Positions 1 to 8,996 are shown, counted from the stretch's first letter. The stretch is 53,351 nt of DNA from Candidatus Liptonbacteria bacterium (GCA_016182105.1 JACOXZ010000001.1:1-53351); one strand, 5' to 3'. The notes: a model not told the origin generated them from the letters alone. Numbers and translations: made by a program.

Positions 1-97
1 CTTCCGCTACCACTCGAGCTCCCAGCGTGAGCTCTCATTGGCGATGCTCCCTCGCTCGCCCTGCGGGCACCCTGCCCGCTCGGTCGCATAGCCGCGC

Positions 98-213
98 GGA
101 AGGAATAGCCGCTTGGTTTCATTTGAGCATCTTGAACATTTTCTCGAGCGGCCAGGCATTTATAATATCCTTCTTTGCCCGCCACAGTCGCTTACGCTCC
201 TTAGACACCCTCG
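98..213 (-). pseudogene. Decayed C-terminal remnant of a second PolX/PHP-like protein
   Basis: Minus strand reads ...KPRVSKERKRLWRAKKDIINAWPLEKMFKMLK*, matching the PolX C-terminus ...ARRGWAKRGDIINAWPAQKMMSFLKSRH encoded next door; an in-frame stop lies just upstream of the fragment. Confidence 0.6.
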
Positions 214-215
214 GT

Positions 216-275
216 TTCTAAACGCCCCGCCATTGGCGGGGCTATTTCCTACGCGGGAGAGCCCTCCCGCTCTCT
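216..275. repeat. Palindrome-rich element (GCCCCGCCATTGGCGGGGC and GGGAGAGCCCTCCC-type hairpins)
   Basis: Inverted repeats seen directly; 'tttctaaacg' and 'ggcggggctat' words recur at about 13125-13172. Confidence 0.5.
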
Positions 276-309
276 CCCGACCCCACTTCGTGCGGCTTGG
301 GCCATCCTC

Positions 310-2118
310 TTAATGACGGCTCTTTAAAAAGCTCATCATTTTCTGCGCTGGCCAAGCATTAATTATATCTCCCCGCTTGGCCCAGCCGCGACGAGCCTGG
401 GCAATGCCGTACTCTAAAAACGGGAAATGCGAGACGGAATGGGCGTCTGAATCAATGGACATTTTGACACCGGAGATAACGCACTTCTTGATATGCTCGT
501 CCTTGAGGTCTAAGCGGTCCGGAAAAGCGTCGATCTCAAGAACCGTGCCTGTCTGCTTCGCTTCTTTAATTATTGCTTCCATATCCACCTCATAAGGCTC
601 GCGGCGGTTGATTAAACGGCCGGTCGGGTGAAAAAGAATATCAACATAAGGGTTTTTTATTGCCTTCAAGATCCTTTTGGTCTGCTCCTCACGAAACAAA
701 TTGAAATAAGAATGAACCGAAACGCCGACAACATCAAGCTTAGCTAAAATTTCATCCGGCAAGTCTAAAGAACCGTCTTTTAAAATATCACATTCCGTGC
801 CTTTGAGAATTTTTATCTTTGACCCCATCTTTTTTTGAATCCGATCAATATCAGCCCACTGACGCCTAATTTTCTTCTCATCCAAACCGCCGGTCATCGC
901 GAGACGCTTTGTATGGTCAGTAATCGCTATATATTTCAAGCCCTGGCTCAAGGCCGCCTTGGCCATCTCTTCAATCGAATCCGAGCCGTCAGTCCAATCA
1001 GTCTGTATTTGGAGATCGCCTTCAATGTCGCCGTAGTTAATAAGCGAGGGTAAGGCGTGCTTTTTAGAGAGTTCGATCTCGCCGGTATTCTCGCGCATTT
1101 CAGGTTCTATATAATCCATACCTAAAGCTTCGTAGAGTTCTACTTCTCCCCGACCAGCCACCATTTTTTTACCGCGGAAGAGGCCGTATTCGTTAAGCTT
1201 CAGTTCTTTTTTGAGAGCTTCTTCGCGAAGGGCTATATTGTGATCTTTTGAGCCGGTAAAGTAATTCAAGGCTGCGCCGTATGACCGAGCTTCAACCACC
1301 CGAAGGTCAATATCAAGGCCGGATTTAATCTTTACAGCTGACTTGGTTTCGCCATGAGCGTAAACCCGTACCACCTCGGGCATTCCGACAAAATAATCCA
1401 TAATGGGCTTAGGGTTTTTCGAGATAACCAGAATATCCGCATCGCCAATAGTTTCTTTCCAACGCCTCACTGACCCAGCCACAGTTAACCGTTCCACTTC
1501 TTTTAAATTTTTTAATCGCTCCTCGATTTTTCGTATCTCGGGCAGTGCGAGTCCTAAAAGAAACCGGCTGCCAGACTTTTTTACAAATTCAATGCCTTTC
1601 AAAATATTTTCCTCGGTTTTTTGGCCGAAACCCTCGATATTCCTAACCTTCCCGGCCTTCGCAGATTTTTCTAAGTCCGCAAGAGTTTTTACGCCGAGCT
1701 TTTTATAAAGATTCAAGGCCATCTTGGGGCCAATACCCTCAACCTCGGTTATCTCATTGATCTTTACTGGGTATTTTTTTCGGAGACGCTCGAGGTCATT
1801 CACTTTACCGGTTTTAAAAAGCTCTTCGATTCTCTCGGCAATGCCCCTACCAACTCCTGGCAAATCTTCAAGGGCCTTGCGCCCGCCTTTTTTATAGATC
1901 TCCGCGAGCTCCTCTTCCATCCCCTCAAGGCCAAGAGCGGCTTTTTCATAAGCCCTCGGCTTAAACGCCACACCTTCAGCCGCGAGATATGCTGAAAATT
2001 CTTTTAGGGCCTTCACAATTTCCGCGTTTTTGATAGGTTTTATGACCATAACTTCTTCTTGTTCTTCTTGGATTATAACAATTTCCTTTGTAAATTGGGG
2101 TTTTGTTGAACTATCCAC
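310..2118 (-). CDS. polX: DNA polymerase/3'-5' exonuclease PolX (PolX catalytic + PHP domain)
   Basis: 602 aa; HhH motifs, GSVRRWKETIGDADILV polymerase X motif, C-terminal PHP domain (LQIQTDWTDGSDSIEEMA, ITDHTKRLAMTGGL); GTG start. Confidence 0.92.
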   Translation of the reverse strand: MDSSTKPQFTKEIVIIQEEQEEVMVIKPIKNAEIVKALKEFSAYLAAEGVAFKPRAYEKAALGLEGMEEELAEIYKKGGRKALEDLPGVGRGIAERIEELFKTGKVNDLERLRKKYPVKINEITEVEGIGPKMALNLYKKLGVKTLADLEKSAKAGKVRNIEGFGQKTEENILKGIEFVKKSGSRFLLGLALPEIRKIEERLKNLKEVERLTVAGSVRRWKETIGDADILVISKNPKPIMDYFVGMPEVVRVYAHGETKSAVKIKSGLDIDLRVVEARSYGAALNYFTGSKDHNIALREEALKKELKLNEYGLFRGKKMVAGRGEVELYEALGMDYIEPEMRENTGEIELSKKHALPSLINYGDIEGDLQIQTDWTDGSDSIEEMAKAALSQGLKYIAITDHTKRLAMTGGLDEKKIRRQWADIDRIQKKMGSKIKILKGTECDILKDGSLDLPDEILAKLDVVGVSVHSYFNLFREEQTKRILKAIKNPYVDILFHPTGRLINRREPYEVDMEAIIKEAKQTGTVLEIDAFPDRLDLKDEHIKKCVISGVKMSIDSDAHSVSHFPFLEYGIAQARRGWAKRGDIINAWPAQKMMSFLKSRH

Positions 2119-2149
2119 GGCTCATCCCCAAATAATCCAGTTTTTGGTG

Positions 2150-2178
2150 TTGACGCCGTTTTTACTATGCTTTATCTT
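2150..2178 (+). promoter_or_regulatory. Sigma70-like promoter upstream of structured RNA candidate
   Basis: TTGACG (2150-2155), 17-bp spacer, TATCTT (2173-2178). Confidence 0.6.
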
Positions 2179-2185
2179 AAAATCA

Positions 2186-2763
2186 GTCTTTTGAAATCGA
2201 CGTGAGTGGTGGAAGTGTTTGCTGGGTCCGTAAGAACTCATCAGAACCCTCTTGGGAAGTCATTCCCTACGTGAGGCGCGAAGCCTAAGATTATATCAAG
2301 GGTCTCTCGCTAGAGGGTATACCAGCTCGCCTACTTGGATTGGCTGCTTTAAATGGCAATTATCCTAATGACCCGTATGGTCATCTGGGTAATGCCGGTT
2401 CTCAGCTGGTGCCTAGTCTTTTTTTCAGACGGACACGGAAAGGCGAAAGCCAAGTACTGACTCTGACTGACAAGGGAGACGAAACGGCTAAGTAGCGGCT
2501 TCAAAACCGCGAAAAGCCAATGAATGGCCAGGGCAAAATGTGGGTACGGTAAAATAGCTACCGGGGACAGCTATTTAAGCCCAGATGGGAAATACCGAAG
2601 GGAATTTGTTGCCGCAACAAAAGCGGCCGCTAATTCTTTGAGTTGCCTGCCCCTTCAACAAGGACGGGCAACATAACTTCGTTATTTCTATAACGCCCAT
2701 GGCAAACACCTACTACTCTCATCTAGACCCTGAAAACGCGTGAGCGTTACGGGGTCTTTTTTT
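2186..2763 (+). ncRNA. Large structured non-coding RNA candidate (about 580 nt)
   Basis: No ORF of 60 aa or more on either strand; long-range closing helix 2204-2226/2696-2718; at least nine local hairpins, some with GNRA-like loops; own promoter and intrinsic terminator. Confidence 0.75.
2726..2763 (+). terminator. Rho-independent terminator
   Basis: GACCC TG AAAACGC GTGA GCGTT AC GGGGTC TTTTTTT. Confidence 0.85.
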
Positions 2764-2774
2764 ATCCTCAAAAT

Positions 2775-4055
2775 TTAAAAAAGCGTTTTTTGCTTCGGCA
2801 AATCTTCAAAAATCTTTATTTTTCCGTATTCGCCGTCGTAGCCAGGCTCGATCTTGATCCCACCCACTCTTACGCGGCGAATGCCTTCGGCGACAACATC
2901 ATCAAGAGCGCCTAAATCCTCGACTCGAGCGTCAAGTAGAACACCAAATTCCGAACCAAAGACCTGAATAAATTTTTCATAACTCTGAAGTACTGCTTTA
3001 GTGCCCACTTTCTGACCCCTGGCTTCGGCTATAATTTCCTCAAGCGGCACGAGGTTTTTAAAGGGCGTGTAAAAAGGCGGTTTATAGCCCGCTCCTCTAT
3101 CAGCTAGACTTGCCACTCGATTCATCACGCCGATTGTGACTGGCCGTCCGCAAGACCTACATATCCCTTTTTGGGCAGCTGTCTCTTCTGGCGAATAAAC
3201 CACTTGGTGCTGGCGGTGGCCATCATAATGATATTTCCCTTCCTCGGGAAAAAACTCGATTGTAAAAGCCAGCTTAAGCTTGGCTCCACTATCTCTTTTT
3301 TCGCTAAGCGCCTTGGGCGAAGCGTTTTTGATCGCTTGGAAAATAGCGCGGTAAGAAAGCTCATCCCCCTCAAAGGCGTTCGCTTCCCTCCCAAGCTTTG
3401 GGAGCGAATGCGAATCCGAATTCGAGATCAACGCCACCTTATCGAGCTGGGAAAGGCGCCAATTCATTCCCGGGTCAGACGAGAGACCGGTTTCAATGGC
3501 AAAAATTTTTGGCGTGAGTTCTTCAAAACATTCTTCGAGCGAATCAAAACCGGATTGCGAACCGAAGACCGAAAACCACGGCGTCCAAGCGTGGGCCGGA
3601 ATGACGTAAGCTTCTTCCGAAATAGTACTCACAATTTTTAGGAGCTCTTTGGAGTCGAGTCCTAAAATCGGACGGCCATCGCTTTTCAAGTTGCCTATCC
3701 AGCCAAGTTGTATGTTAATCTGACGCACAACTTCGAAAGACGGCGCAAAAACCAAATTATGAACCTTGCGCACCCGACCGCCCTTGGAATAAATGCTCGA
3801 GATCTCGGCAGTTAGCATAAACCTCGTGGCTTTGAGATTTTTCTCTTCGGAATTTAGCACAAAAAGACCGGCCTCGGAGGCCGGCATGAGTTTGCGCTCG
3901 AGCTCTAAAAACCACTGGGGATGAGTGAAGTCGCCGGTACCTAAAACCCTAATGCCTTTTTTTCTCGCAGAGAGGTTAAGCTCTTCCAAAACCATCCGGC
4001 TTGAGGTGGCTCTTGAGTACTTAGAGTGAAGCTGAAGGTCAGCGATAAAGCGCAT
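2775..4055 (-). CDS. PHP-domain endonuclease Q (EndoQ)-like protein
   Basis: 426 aa; MRFIADLQLHSKYSRATSS and GTGDFTHPQWF PHP motifs, zinc-site-like CRSCGRPVTIGV; resembles the EndoQ/YqxK family. Confidence 0.8.
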   Translation of the reverse strand: MRFIADLQLHSKYSRATSSRMVLEELNLSARKKGIRVLGTGDFTHPQWFLELERKLMPASEAGLFVLNSEEKNLKATRFMLTAEISSIYSKGGRVRKVHNLVFAPSFEVVRQINIQLGWIGNLKSDGRPILGLDSKELLKIVSTISEEAYVIPAHAWTPWFSVFGSQSGFDSLEECFEELTPKIFAIETGLSSDPGMNWRLSQLDKVALISNSDSHSLPKLGREANAFEGDELSYRAIFQAIKNASPKALSEKRDSGAKLKLAFTIEFFPEEGKYHYDGHRQHQVVYSPEETAAQKGICRSCGRPVTIGVMNRVASLADRGAGYKPPFYTPFKNLVPLEEIIAEARGQKVGTKAVLQSYEKFIQVFGSEFGVLLDARVEDLGALDDVVAEGIRRVRVGGIKIEPGYDGEYGKIKIFEDLPKQKTLF

Positions 4056-4698
4056 CGGTTGGCTTTGTGCCTTGAACTAGGGGGTCAGTTATGGTTTTTC
4101 TCGGCAAAACCAGTTCTGGAGCGAGGAGCAAGATAAAAGCTGAGGCCAAGGTGAGAATCGCGGCCGCAATAAAAACCGGCTGGAAACCAAAAAATTTGGC
4201 GGCTATCCCGCCTAAAAAACCGCTCACTCCCGCCGCGAGTCCGGCAACGGTCGAGTCAAGAGACCAGTCAAAGGAAACCCTTTCTTTATCTAAATGCCTT
4301 GAAAAAAGAGAGGACCACGAAGGAACGTAGAGGGCAAAACCAATGGCTTGGATAATTTGAACGAGATATAGCTGCCACACTCTATTTATAAGACCGAAAG
4401 AAAAAGCAGCGAGCGAAGCAGTAAAGAGGCCGATGATCAAGGCGTAGAAATCATCTTTTTCGCCGGGTTTTTTATCTAAAAAATTCGCTATCGGCAGCTG
4501 GAGAAGCGACTTCAAAATCCAGTAAATAGAAGCTGCGGCGCCTACCGTAACCAAGGTTGCGCCCTGAACTTTTTCGATCACAAAAATCGAAAATATCGGA
4601 CCGATGAGCCCCCAGCCAGTTAAAAGTGCGAGATCGGCAAAGATCAAATACTTAATCCAGCGGTTGATTTTGAGATTAACGGTGATTTTTATTTTCAT
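4039..4698 (-). CDS. Half-length MFS-type membrane transporter (about 6 TM)
   Basis: 219 aa hydrophobic; LLTGWGLIGPIFSIFVIEKVQG MFS N-terminal pattern; overlaps the EndoQ gene start. Confidence 0.65.
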   Translation of the reverse strand: MKIKITVNLKINRWIKYLIFADLALLTGWGLIGPIFSIFVIEKVQGATLVTVGAAASIYWILKSLLQLPIANFLDKKPGEKDDFYALIIGLFTASLAAFSFGLINRVWQLYLVQIIQAIGFALYVPSWSSLFSRHLDKERVSFDWSLDSTVAGLAAGVSGFLGGIAAKFFGFQPVFIAAAILTLASAFILLLAPELVLPRKTITDPLVQGTKPTDALYR

Positions 4699-4712
4699 GC
4701 CAATTTTGCCTA

Positions 4713-4747
4713 ACCGAGCACATAATATTTTAGTTTATGTGCTCGGT
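4713..4747. repeat. 13-bp perfect inverted repeat (ACCGAGCACATAA / TTATGTGCTCGGT), 9-nt loop
   Basis: Read directly; sits 14 nt upstream of the MFS start; no T-tract on either strand. Confidence 0.8.
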
Positions 4748-4759
4748 CAACCAAGCCCT

Positions 4760-7288
4760 TCATACCTCGGTTTGGAACTCGAGCTCCTCTCCACGGACCA
4801 CTACCTTAACCCGGCTCCCCCGAACAAATTCTTTCTTCAAGATCCCCTGAGCCAGTGGGTTTTTAACTTTGTCTTCTATAACCCGGCGAAGCGGCCTGGC
4901 GCCCGAAGCCGGATCATAGCCCCACTTGGCAACGAGTTTCACGACTTCGGAGTCAAAGGTAAGAGTGATGCCTTGCGAGGAAACAGTCTCGGCTAAATCT
5001 TTGAGGTTTAAAGCGGCGATTTTTTGAACATCAGGCGCGGATAAATCTTTAAAGATGATGATTTTCGAAAACCGGTTCAGGAGTTCAGGACGAAAAACAT
5101 CAGTGAGTTTGCGCTTCAAGTACTCCGCGATCTGGGTCATTGTCTGTCCCTGCTTTAAAGATTCGTTGATTATGTCTGAGTGGGCGTTTGAGGTGGCAAT
5201 CAAGATCGTGTTTTGAAAATCCACTACCCGGCCCAAGTTATCCGTGAGCCGGCCATCGTCAAAAACCTGAAGAAAGAGATTTAAAATGTCAGGATATGCT
5301 TTTTCAAACTCGTCAAGAAGAATAAGGCTATAGGGCTTTTGAAGCACGGCTTCAGTGAGGCTGCCCGTGATCTTGCCGTCTGGCGAGCCGATGAAGCGAT
5401 AAAAACTTTGCTTATCTTGATATTCGGTCATATCAAAACGGACCATTAAGTCTTTTGAACCGAACTGGATCCCGGCCAAGATCTTCGCTAATTCGGTCTT
5501 CCCGACCCCGGTTGGCCCCACAAAAAGAAAAGAAGCAATAGGGCCGCCGGGACGCGAAAGGCCGCTGCGGTACGCCCGCAAAGCATCGCTTACAGCCTTC
5601 ACAGGCTCATCCTGATCAATTAAACGTTCGTGGATAATAGCCTCGAGATTCAAAAGCTCTTTGGCTTCTGATTCTTTGGCTTCATGAATCGGGATATTAA
5701 CCTTTGCCTCGGCTGCTCTAATCACCGCGTCCGGCCCCAAGAACTTCTCGTCCCTACGGCTCGCCTCCACGACCGCGCTCTTCAAGAGCTCTTCAGCGCT
5801 TGCAGGTAAAAATTTATTCCTGAAGTATTTTTTGGCGAGCTTCACCGACTTTTTCACGGCGCCGAAACTAATCACCATTTTTGAATTCTTCTCTAAAATC
5901 AAGCTCTCATAGACCAGGAGTTTCTCGGCCTCCTCTTCGGTGATTTCCTCAACGCGAATGATTTCAAAAATTCCCACGAAATCGCTCCGCGGCTCCAAAT
6001 ATTCCTTGAATTCCCTGGGGTAGGTCGAGCCAATAAAAGGAAAAGAATTATTCATAATAATCGGCATTAAGGCGTCGGCCGCGGAAAGATAGGCTGTACC
6101 CGAGGTCTTCACTAAATTATGGATATCGGGGATGTAGAGGATGATATTGCCGGCAATATTTATCTCTTCCACAAGGGCTTGGAGACGGCTGTGGAGCTCG
6201 TGAGCGGCGGCGCCTGCGACAATGGTCGAAAGTTCCAAGGCCACCAATCGTCTGTCAAAAAGAGGTTTGGGTACGGCGTCTTTTATAATCTGGAAGGCCA
6301 AGCGAGCCACGAGCGTCTCCTTGCCGATCCCGGCTTCGCCAATTAAGAGGGCGTTCGGGTTCACTGGACGAGAAAGAGTGTCAACTAGACGCTCGTATTC
6401 TGTTTCATGGCCAACAAGAAAACCGATCGCTTGGCGCCTGGCTAAATCCGTAAAGTCCCGGCTAAAGCGATCAAGAATGGGCGTGGGTCTCGAAGTCCAG
6501 GCTCGGTTCATTATGCGGTGCCTAAGCTCCCTTTCTCTCTCAAACATAAAGCCGCCCAAGGAAGCGGGAAGACGCTTGAAGTGGGAAAATTGCCGTTTGG
6601 CGGTTGTAAAAATCAAGGCTTTGCCCAGGTCGCCGGAGACAATCCCGAAAATATTAAAAAGCCGCAGAACAAACTCGTCCTTCATAAGCGGCAGGACCGA
6701 AAATAGATCAGTTGGCCCGATAAAACGATGGCCATTGCTTAGGGCGTGTTCAAAAGCTGAAGTTATAAGGGTTTGGGCGGCTAAGAGAAGCGCTTCTTTT
6801 CTGATAAGTCCCCCTGGCTTCCGGCTCTTAGGCAAAAACTCTTCTAATTTTTGTTTGAACTCTTCGGGGTTCACGTCAAGACGTACTAGACCCTCTTTAA
6901 TGTCCGGCGACCTCGAAAGCTGCATCCCTAGTTCCAAGAAAAAACTCTGCTCCGTTAGACTGCTTCGATCAAAAGCTTTCTCGAGGCTCGAAAAAGCGCG
7001 AGGCGTAATGAAGCGCGCCGTGTTTACCTTCCCGCCTTTGGGGAGTTCGTTAAACGGCCTGTCAGCTTCGCGAAAATGGATAAAACGATCTATGAGAAAT
7101 AAAACCAGGAAAACTCCTAAGGCGCGAATCGGCCGAAGATCTGACACTAAAGAGGTGAGGGCTAAAGCCACCAAAACCAAATGACTAACGTAGCTTAAAA
7201 CTCTGACCAAAATACGGCCAAAAAAGGTCATCTTTAGCCGCGGTTCGACAAACGAAAGCTCGTACACTCTAGAAACCTCGGAGGGCAT
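4760..7288 (-). CDS. Membrane-anchored ClpB/ClpC-like AAA+ ATPase
   Basis: 842 aa; N-terminal hydrophobic helices; Walker A LLIGEAGIGKETLVA and FVGPTGVGKTELAK, LILLDEFEKA, Clp C-terminal RPELLNRF and GYDPASGARPLRRVIE. Confidence 0.88.
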   Translation of the reverse strand: MPSEVSRVYELSFVEPRLKMTFFGRILVRVLSYVSHLVLVALALTSLVSDLRPIRALGVFLVLFLIDRFIHFREADRPFNELPKGGKVNTARFITPRAFSSLEKAFDRSSLTEQSFFLELGMQLSRSPDIKEGLVRLDVNPEEFKQKLEEFLPKSRKPGGLIRKEALLLAAQTLITSAFEHALSNGHRFIGPTDLFSVLPLMKDEFVLRLFNIFGIVSGDLGKALIFTTAKRQFSHFKRLPASLGGFMFERERELRHRIMNRAWTSRPTPILDRFSRDFTDLARRQAIGFLVGHETEYERLVDTLSRPVNPNALLIGEAGIGKETLVARLAFQIIKDAVPKPLFDRRLVALELSTIVAGAAAHELHSRLQALVEEINIAGNIILYIPDIHNLVKTSGTAYLSAADALMPIIMNNSFPFIGSTYPREFKEYLEPRSDFVGIFEIIRVEEITEEEAEKLLVYESLILEKNSKMVISFGAVKKSVKLAKKYFRNKFLPASAEELLKSAVVEASRRDEKFLGPDAVIRAAEAKVNIPIHEAKESEAKELLNLEAIIHERLIDQDEPVKAVSDALRAYRSGLSRPGGPIASFLFVGPTGVGKTELAKILAGIQFGSKDLMVRFDMTEYQDKQSFYRFIGSPDGKITGSLTEAVLQKPYSLILLDEFEKAYPDILNLFLQVFDDGRLTDNLGRVVDFQNTILIATSNAHSDIINESLKQGQTMTQIAEYLKRKLTDVFRPELLNRFSKIIIFKDLSAPDVQKIAALNLKDLAETVSSQGITLTFDSEVVKLVAKWGYDPASGARPLRRVIEDKVKNPLAQGILKKEFVRGSRVKVVVRGEELEFQTEV

Positions 7289-7616
7289 AGATTAAAATTG
7301 TGGGCGGCAGAACGATCCAGAGTAAATAAAAACCTATAAAAATGAGCCCGAAAAAGCTGTAGACTATTAGGCTAAGGAAAATCCGGCCGGAGCGAAAAAT
7401 AACTCCCAAGATTCTCCCCACAATCGTGTAGTCTTTATAAAGCGGATGAAAAAAATACTTAAGCGTTATGCGAAGGGCAAAAGTCTGGTCCAGTCGTTCA
7501 TAGAAAATTATAACCCAGTGATTAAAAACCCTCACTGCGTCGTGATACCAGTGGTGAAAAAAATCAAAAATCCGATAAAAAAACCGCTGAATGAGATAGG
7601 TTAAGGCAAAGTTCAT
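7269..7616 (-). CDS. Small integral membrane protein
   Basis: 115 aa with hydrophobic segments; overlaps the Clp gene start by 20 nt. Confidence 0.6.
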   Translation of the reverse strand: MNFALTYLIQRFFYRIFDFFHHWYHDAVRVFNHWVIIFYERLDQTFALRITLKYFFHPLYKDYTIVGRILGVIFRSGRIFLSLIVYSFFGLIFIGFYLLWIVLPPTILIYALRGF

Positions 7617-7747
7617 CCCTCACTCTTCAGAGATCATGCATCTTTTTTCAAAGCATGATCTTACCTCACGAGCGACCTTGAAAAGAAACATTTTGTCTAT
7701 AGTACTCATTTTGATGACGCAGAGAAAATCTCTGAAGAGTGAGGGAT
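7615..7747 (-). repeat. Start-codon-abutting inverted-repeat cassette (family D)
   Basis: 20-bp perfect terminal inverted repeats (7615-7634 / 7728-7747), inner GATCATGC/GCATGATC hairpin; right arm ends at the ATG of 7269..7616. Confidence 0.8.
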
Positions 7748-7771
7748 TATACTACCATTATATCAGATAAC

Positions 7772-7806
7772 AAAAACCCGCTCCGCCATATCAGCAAAAC
7801 GGGTTT
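7772..7806 (-). terminator. Rho-independent terminator
   Basis: Minus strand AACCCG...CGGGTTTTTG hairpin plus T-tract just after the 7810..8475 stop. Confidence 0.6.
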
Positions 7807-7809
7807 CGG

Positions 7810-8475
7810 CTACGTCTCTGGATTAACAGTCTTTTCGCTCTTCGTAACGGCAATGAGCATGAGAGTGTCGCCTTCCTTCACTCTGGCCCAATCAACCCCT
7901 TGTGGGATGTCAAGGTGACCAATCGTTTTCGCTAAAACCCACTCATAAGAAGGGAATCTCTTTCCTCTTTCTTTGTACACGATAAACCCTAGTCGGTCAT
8001 TAGCAACCACGAGATCGCCTGAACGAAGAGAGCGTTTTTTCTTTCCCGTTTCATCGCGGGTCTTACCGAGAAAAAACTTGCCGCTTCTTCGAGCGACAAT
8101 TGGTTCGAGCACGCACTCGGTCAATTGGTTGCCGATTAAAAGACTTAGTGATGCGCGCGACACTCTGAATTTGTAAACGCTCCACGGATACTTCATAAAG
8201 AAGAATGTCTCGTCTAGAGCGCCGCTTCCCAACTCAGAGACGACGACGTCCTGTTTTTGACTCGGGGTTTTCGGTTCTTTTTCTGATGGCGTTGTTTCCA
8301 ACTGCGATTCCTTCTTGTGCCAAACCCCGCCCATATAGCGCTCTCTGCCCATTTTTATGCGAATTGAGCTGAAAAGCGATTCGATCTCAACGCTCTCGAT
8401 CGTGGGATGTCTTGCTTGAAACCAACCGATCCAATCAATCAGTTGCTCCATTTTCTTACTGCCGAATAATGACAC
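7810..8475 (-). CDS. Hypothetical protein
   Basis: 221 aa; long ORF with AGGAGGTGAAT ribosome-binding site upstream; no family recognised with confidence. Confidence 0.6.
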   Translation of the reverse strand: MSLFGSKKMEQLIDWIGWFQARHPTIESVEIESLFSSIRIKMGRERYMGGVWHKKESQLETTPSEKEPKTPSQKQDVVVSELGSGALDETFFFMKYPWSVYKFRVSRASLSLLIGNQLTECVLEPIVARRSGKFFLGKTRDETGKKKRSLRSGDLVVANDRLGFIVYKERGKRFPSYEWVLAKTIGHLDIPQGVDWARVKEGDTLMLIAVTKSEKTVNPET

Positions 8476-8542
8476 AATAATTCACCTCCTTTTTAAAAAA
8501 CTTCCCCCATCATACGGCGGGTGTGCGTGTTTGTAAAGAAAA

Positions 8543-8572
8543 CAAAAAAAGGGCCTAACGCGAACGTTAGGC
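8543..8572 (-). terminator. Rho-independent terminator
   Basis: Minus strand GCCTAACG TTCG CGTTAGGC CC TTTTTTT. Confidence 0.85.
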
Positions 8573-8600
8573 ACTTTCTATATAACAAGGTAAAAACTCT

Positions 8601-8903
8601 TTAAGCGAGTAATTTTTCTGCCCGCTCCCGGATCGTCTCCTCGATTTTCCCCCTGAAGAAATTCGCCGCGAAAGGGAGACGACCTACGAGTTCCACCTCG
8701 GACGGCTTCACGGTCAAGGTCCCGGACACGGAAAAACCAATAGCCGAGAAACTGAACTTGCCTCTCGAGCCGTTCCACTCTTCACAGAGATTGCTGATCT
8801 TGTAAGCGAATTCTGTCTTCACCTCTCCCAGCAAGCCCTTGATGCGCCTCAAGGCCTCGTCTTGGGAAAGACGATGAGGGATGGTCATGTTTAGCTTCGG
8901 CAA
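8601..8903 (-). CDS. Polyhydroxyalkanoic acid system (PHA_gran_rgn-like) family protein
   Basis: 100 aa; MTIPHRLSQDEALRRIKGLL... ...GTLTVKPSEVELVGRLPFAANFFRGKIEETIRERAEKLL pattern. Confidence 0.7.
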   Translation of the reverse strand: MPKLNMTIPHRLSQDEALRRIKGLLGEVKTEFAYKISNLCEEWNGSRGKFSFSAIGFSVSGTLTVKPSEVELVGRLPFAANFFRGKIEETIRERAEKLLA

Positions 8904-8996
8904 TTGTGTAACCTCCTTTCACTATCTATCTAGGATTAAAATTCAATTTTCTGACTATAAAAATACACCTAAAAATATATTTTGTCAATATATATG

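Noticed and set aside
2699-2743. 14-aa ORF MANTYYSHLDPENA in the RNA 3' end
   Set aside because: Overlaps the closing helix and terminator and has no ribosome-binding site; likely chance
2186-2763. RNase P RNA or tmRNA identity for the structured RNA
   Set aside because: One CACGGAAAG word resembles RNase P, but GAGGAAAGTCC and ACAGAA conserved regions are absent; no tmRNA 5' GGGG/3' CCA acceptor or plausible tag frame
3171-3641. Plus-strand 156-aa ORF opposite EndoQ-like gene
   Set aside because: Antisense to a well-supported CDS with no recognisable family; many similar antisense ORFs (e.g. 6222..7184, 15489..15884, 16750..17118) rejected for the same reason
4713-4747. Rho-independent terminator between clp and MFS genes
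   Set aside because: Strong stem but no T-tract on either strand, so listed only as an inverted repeat
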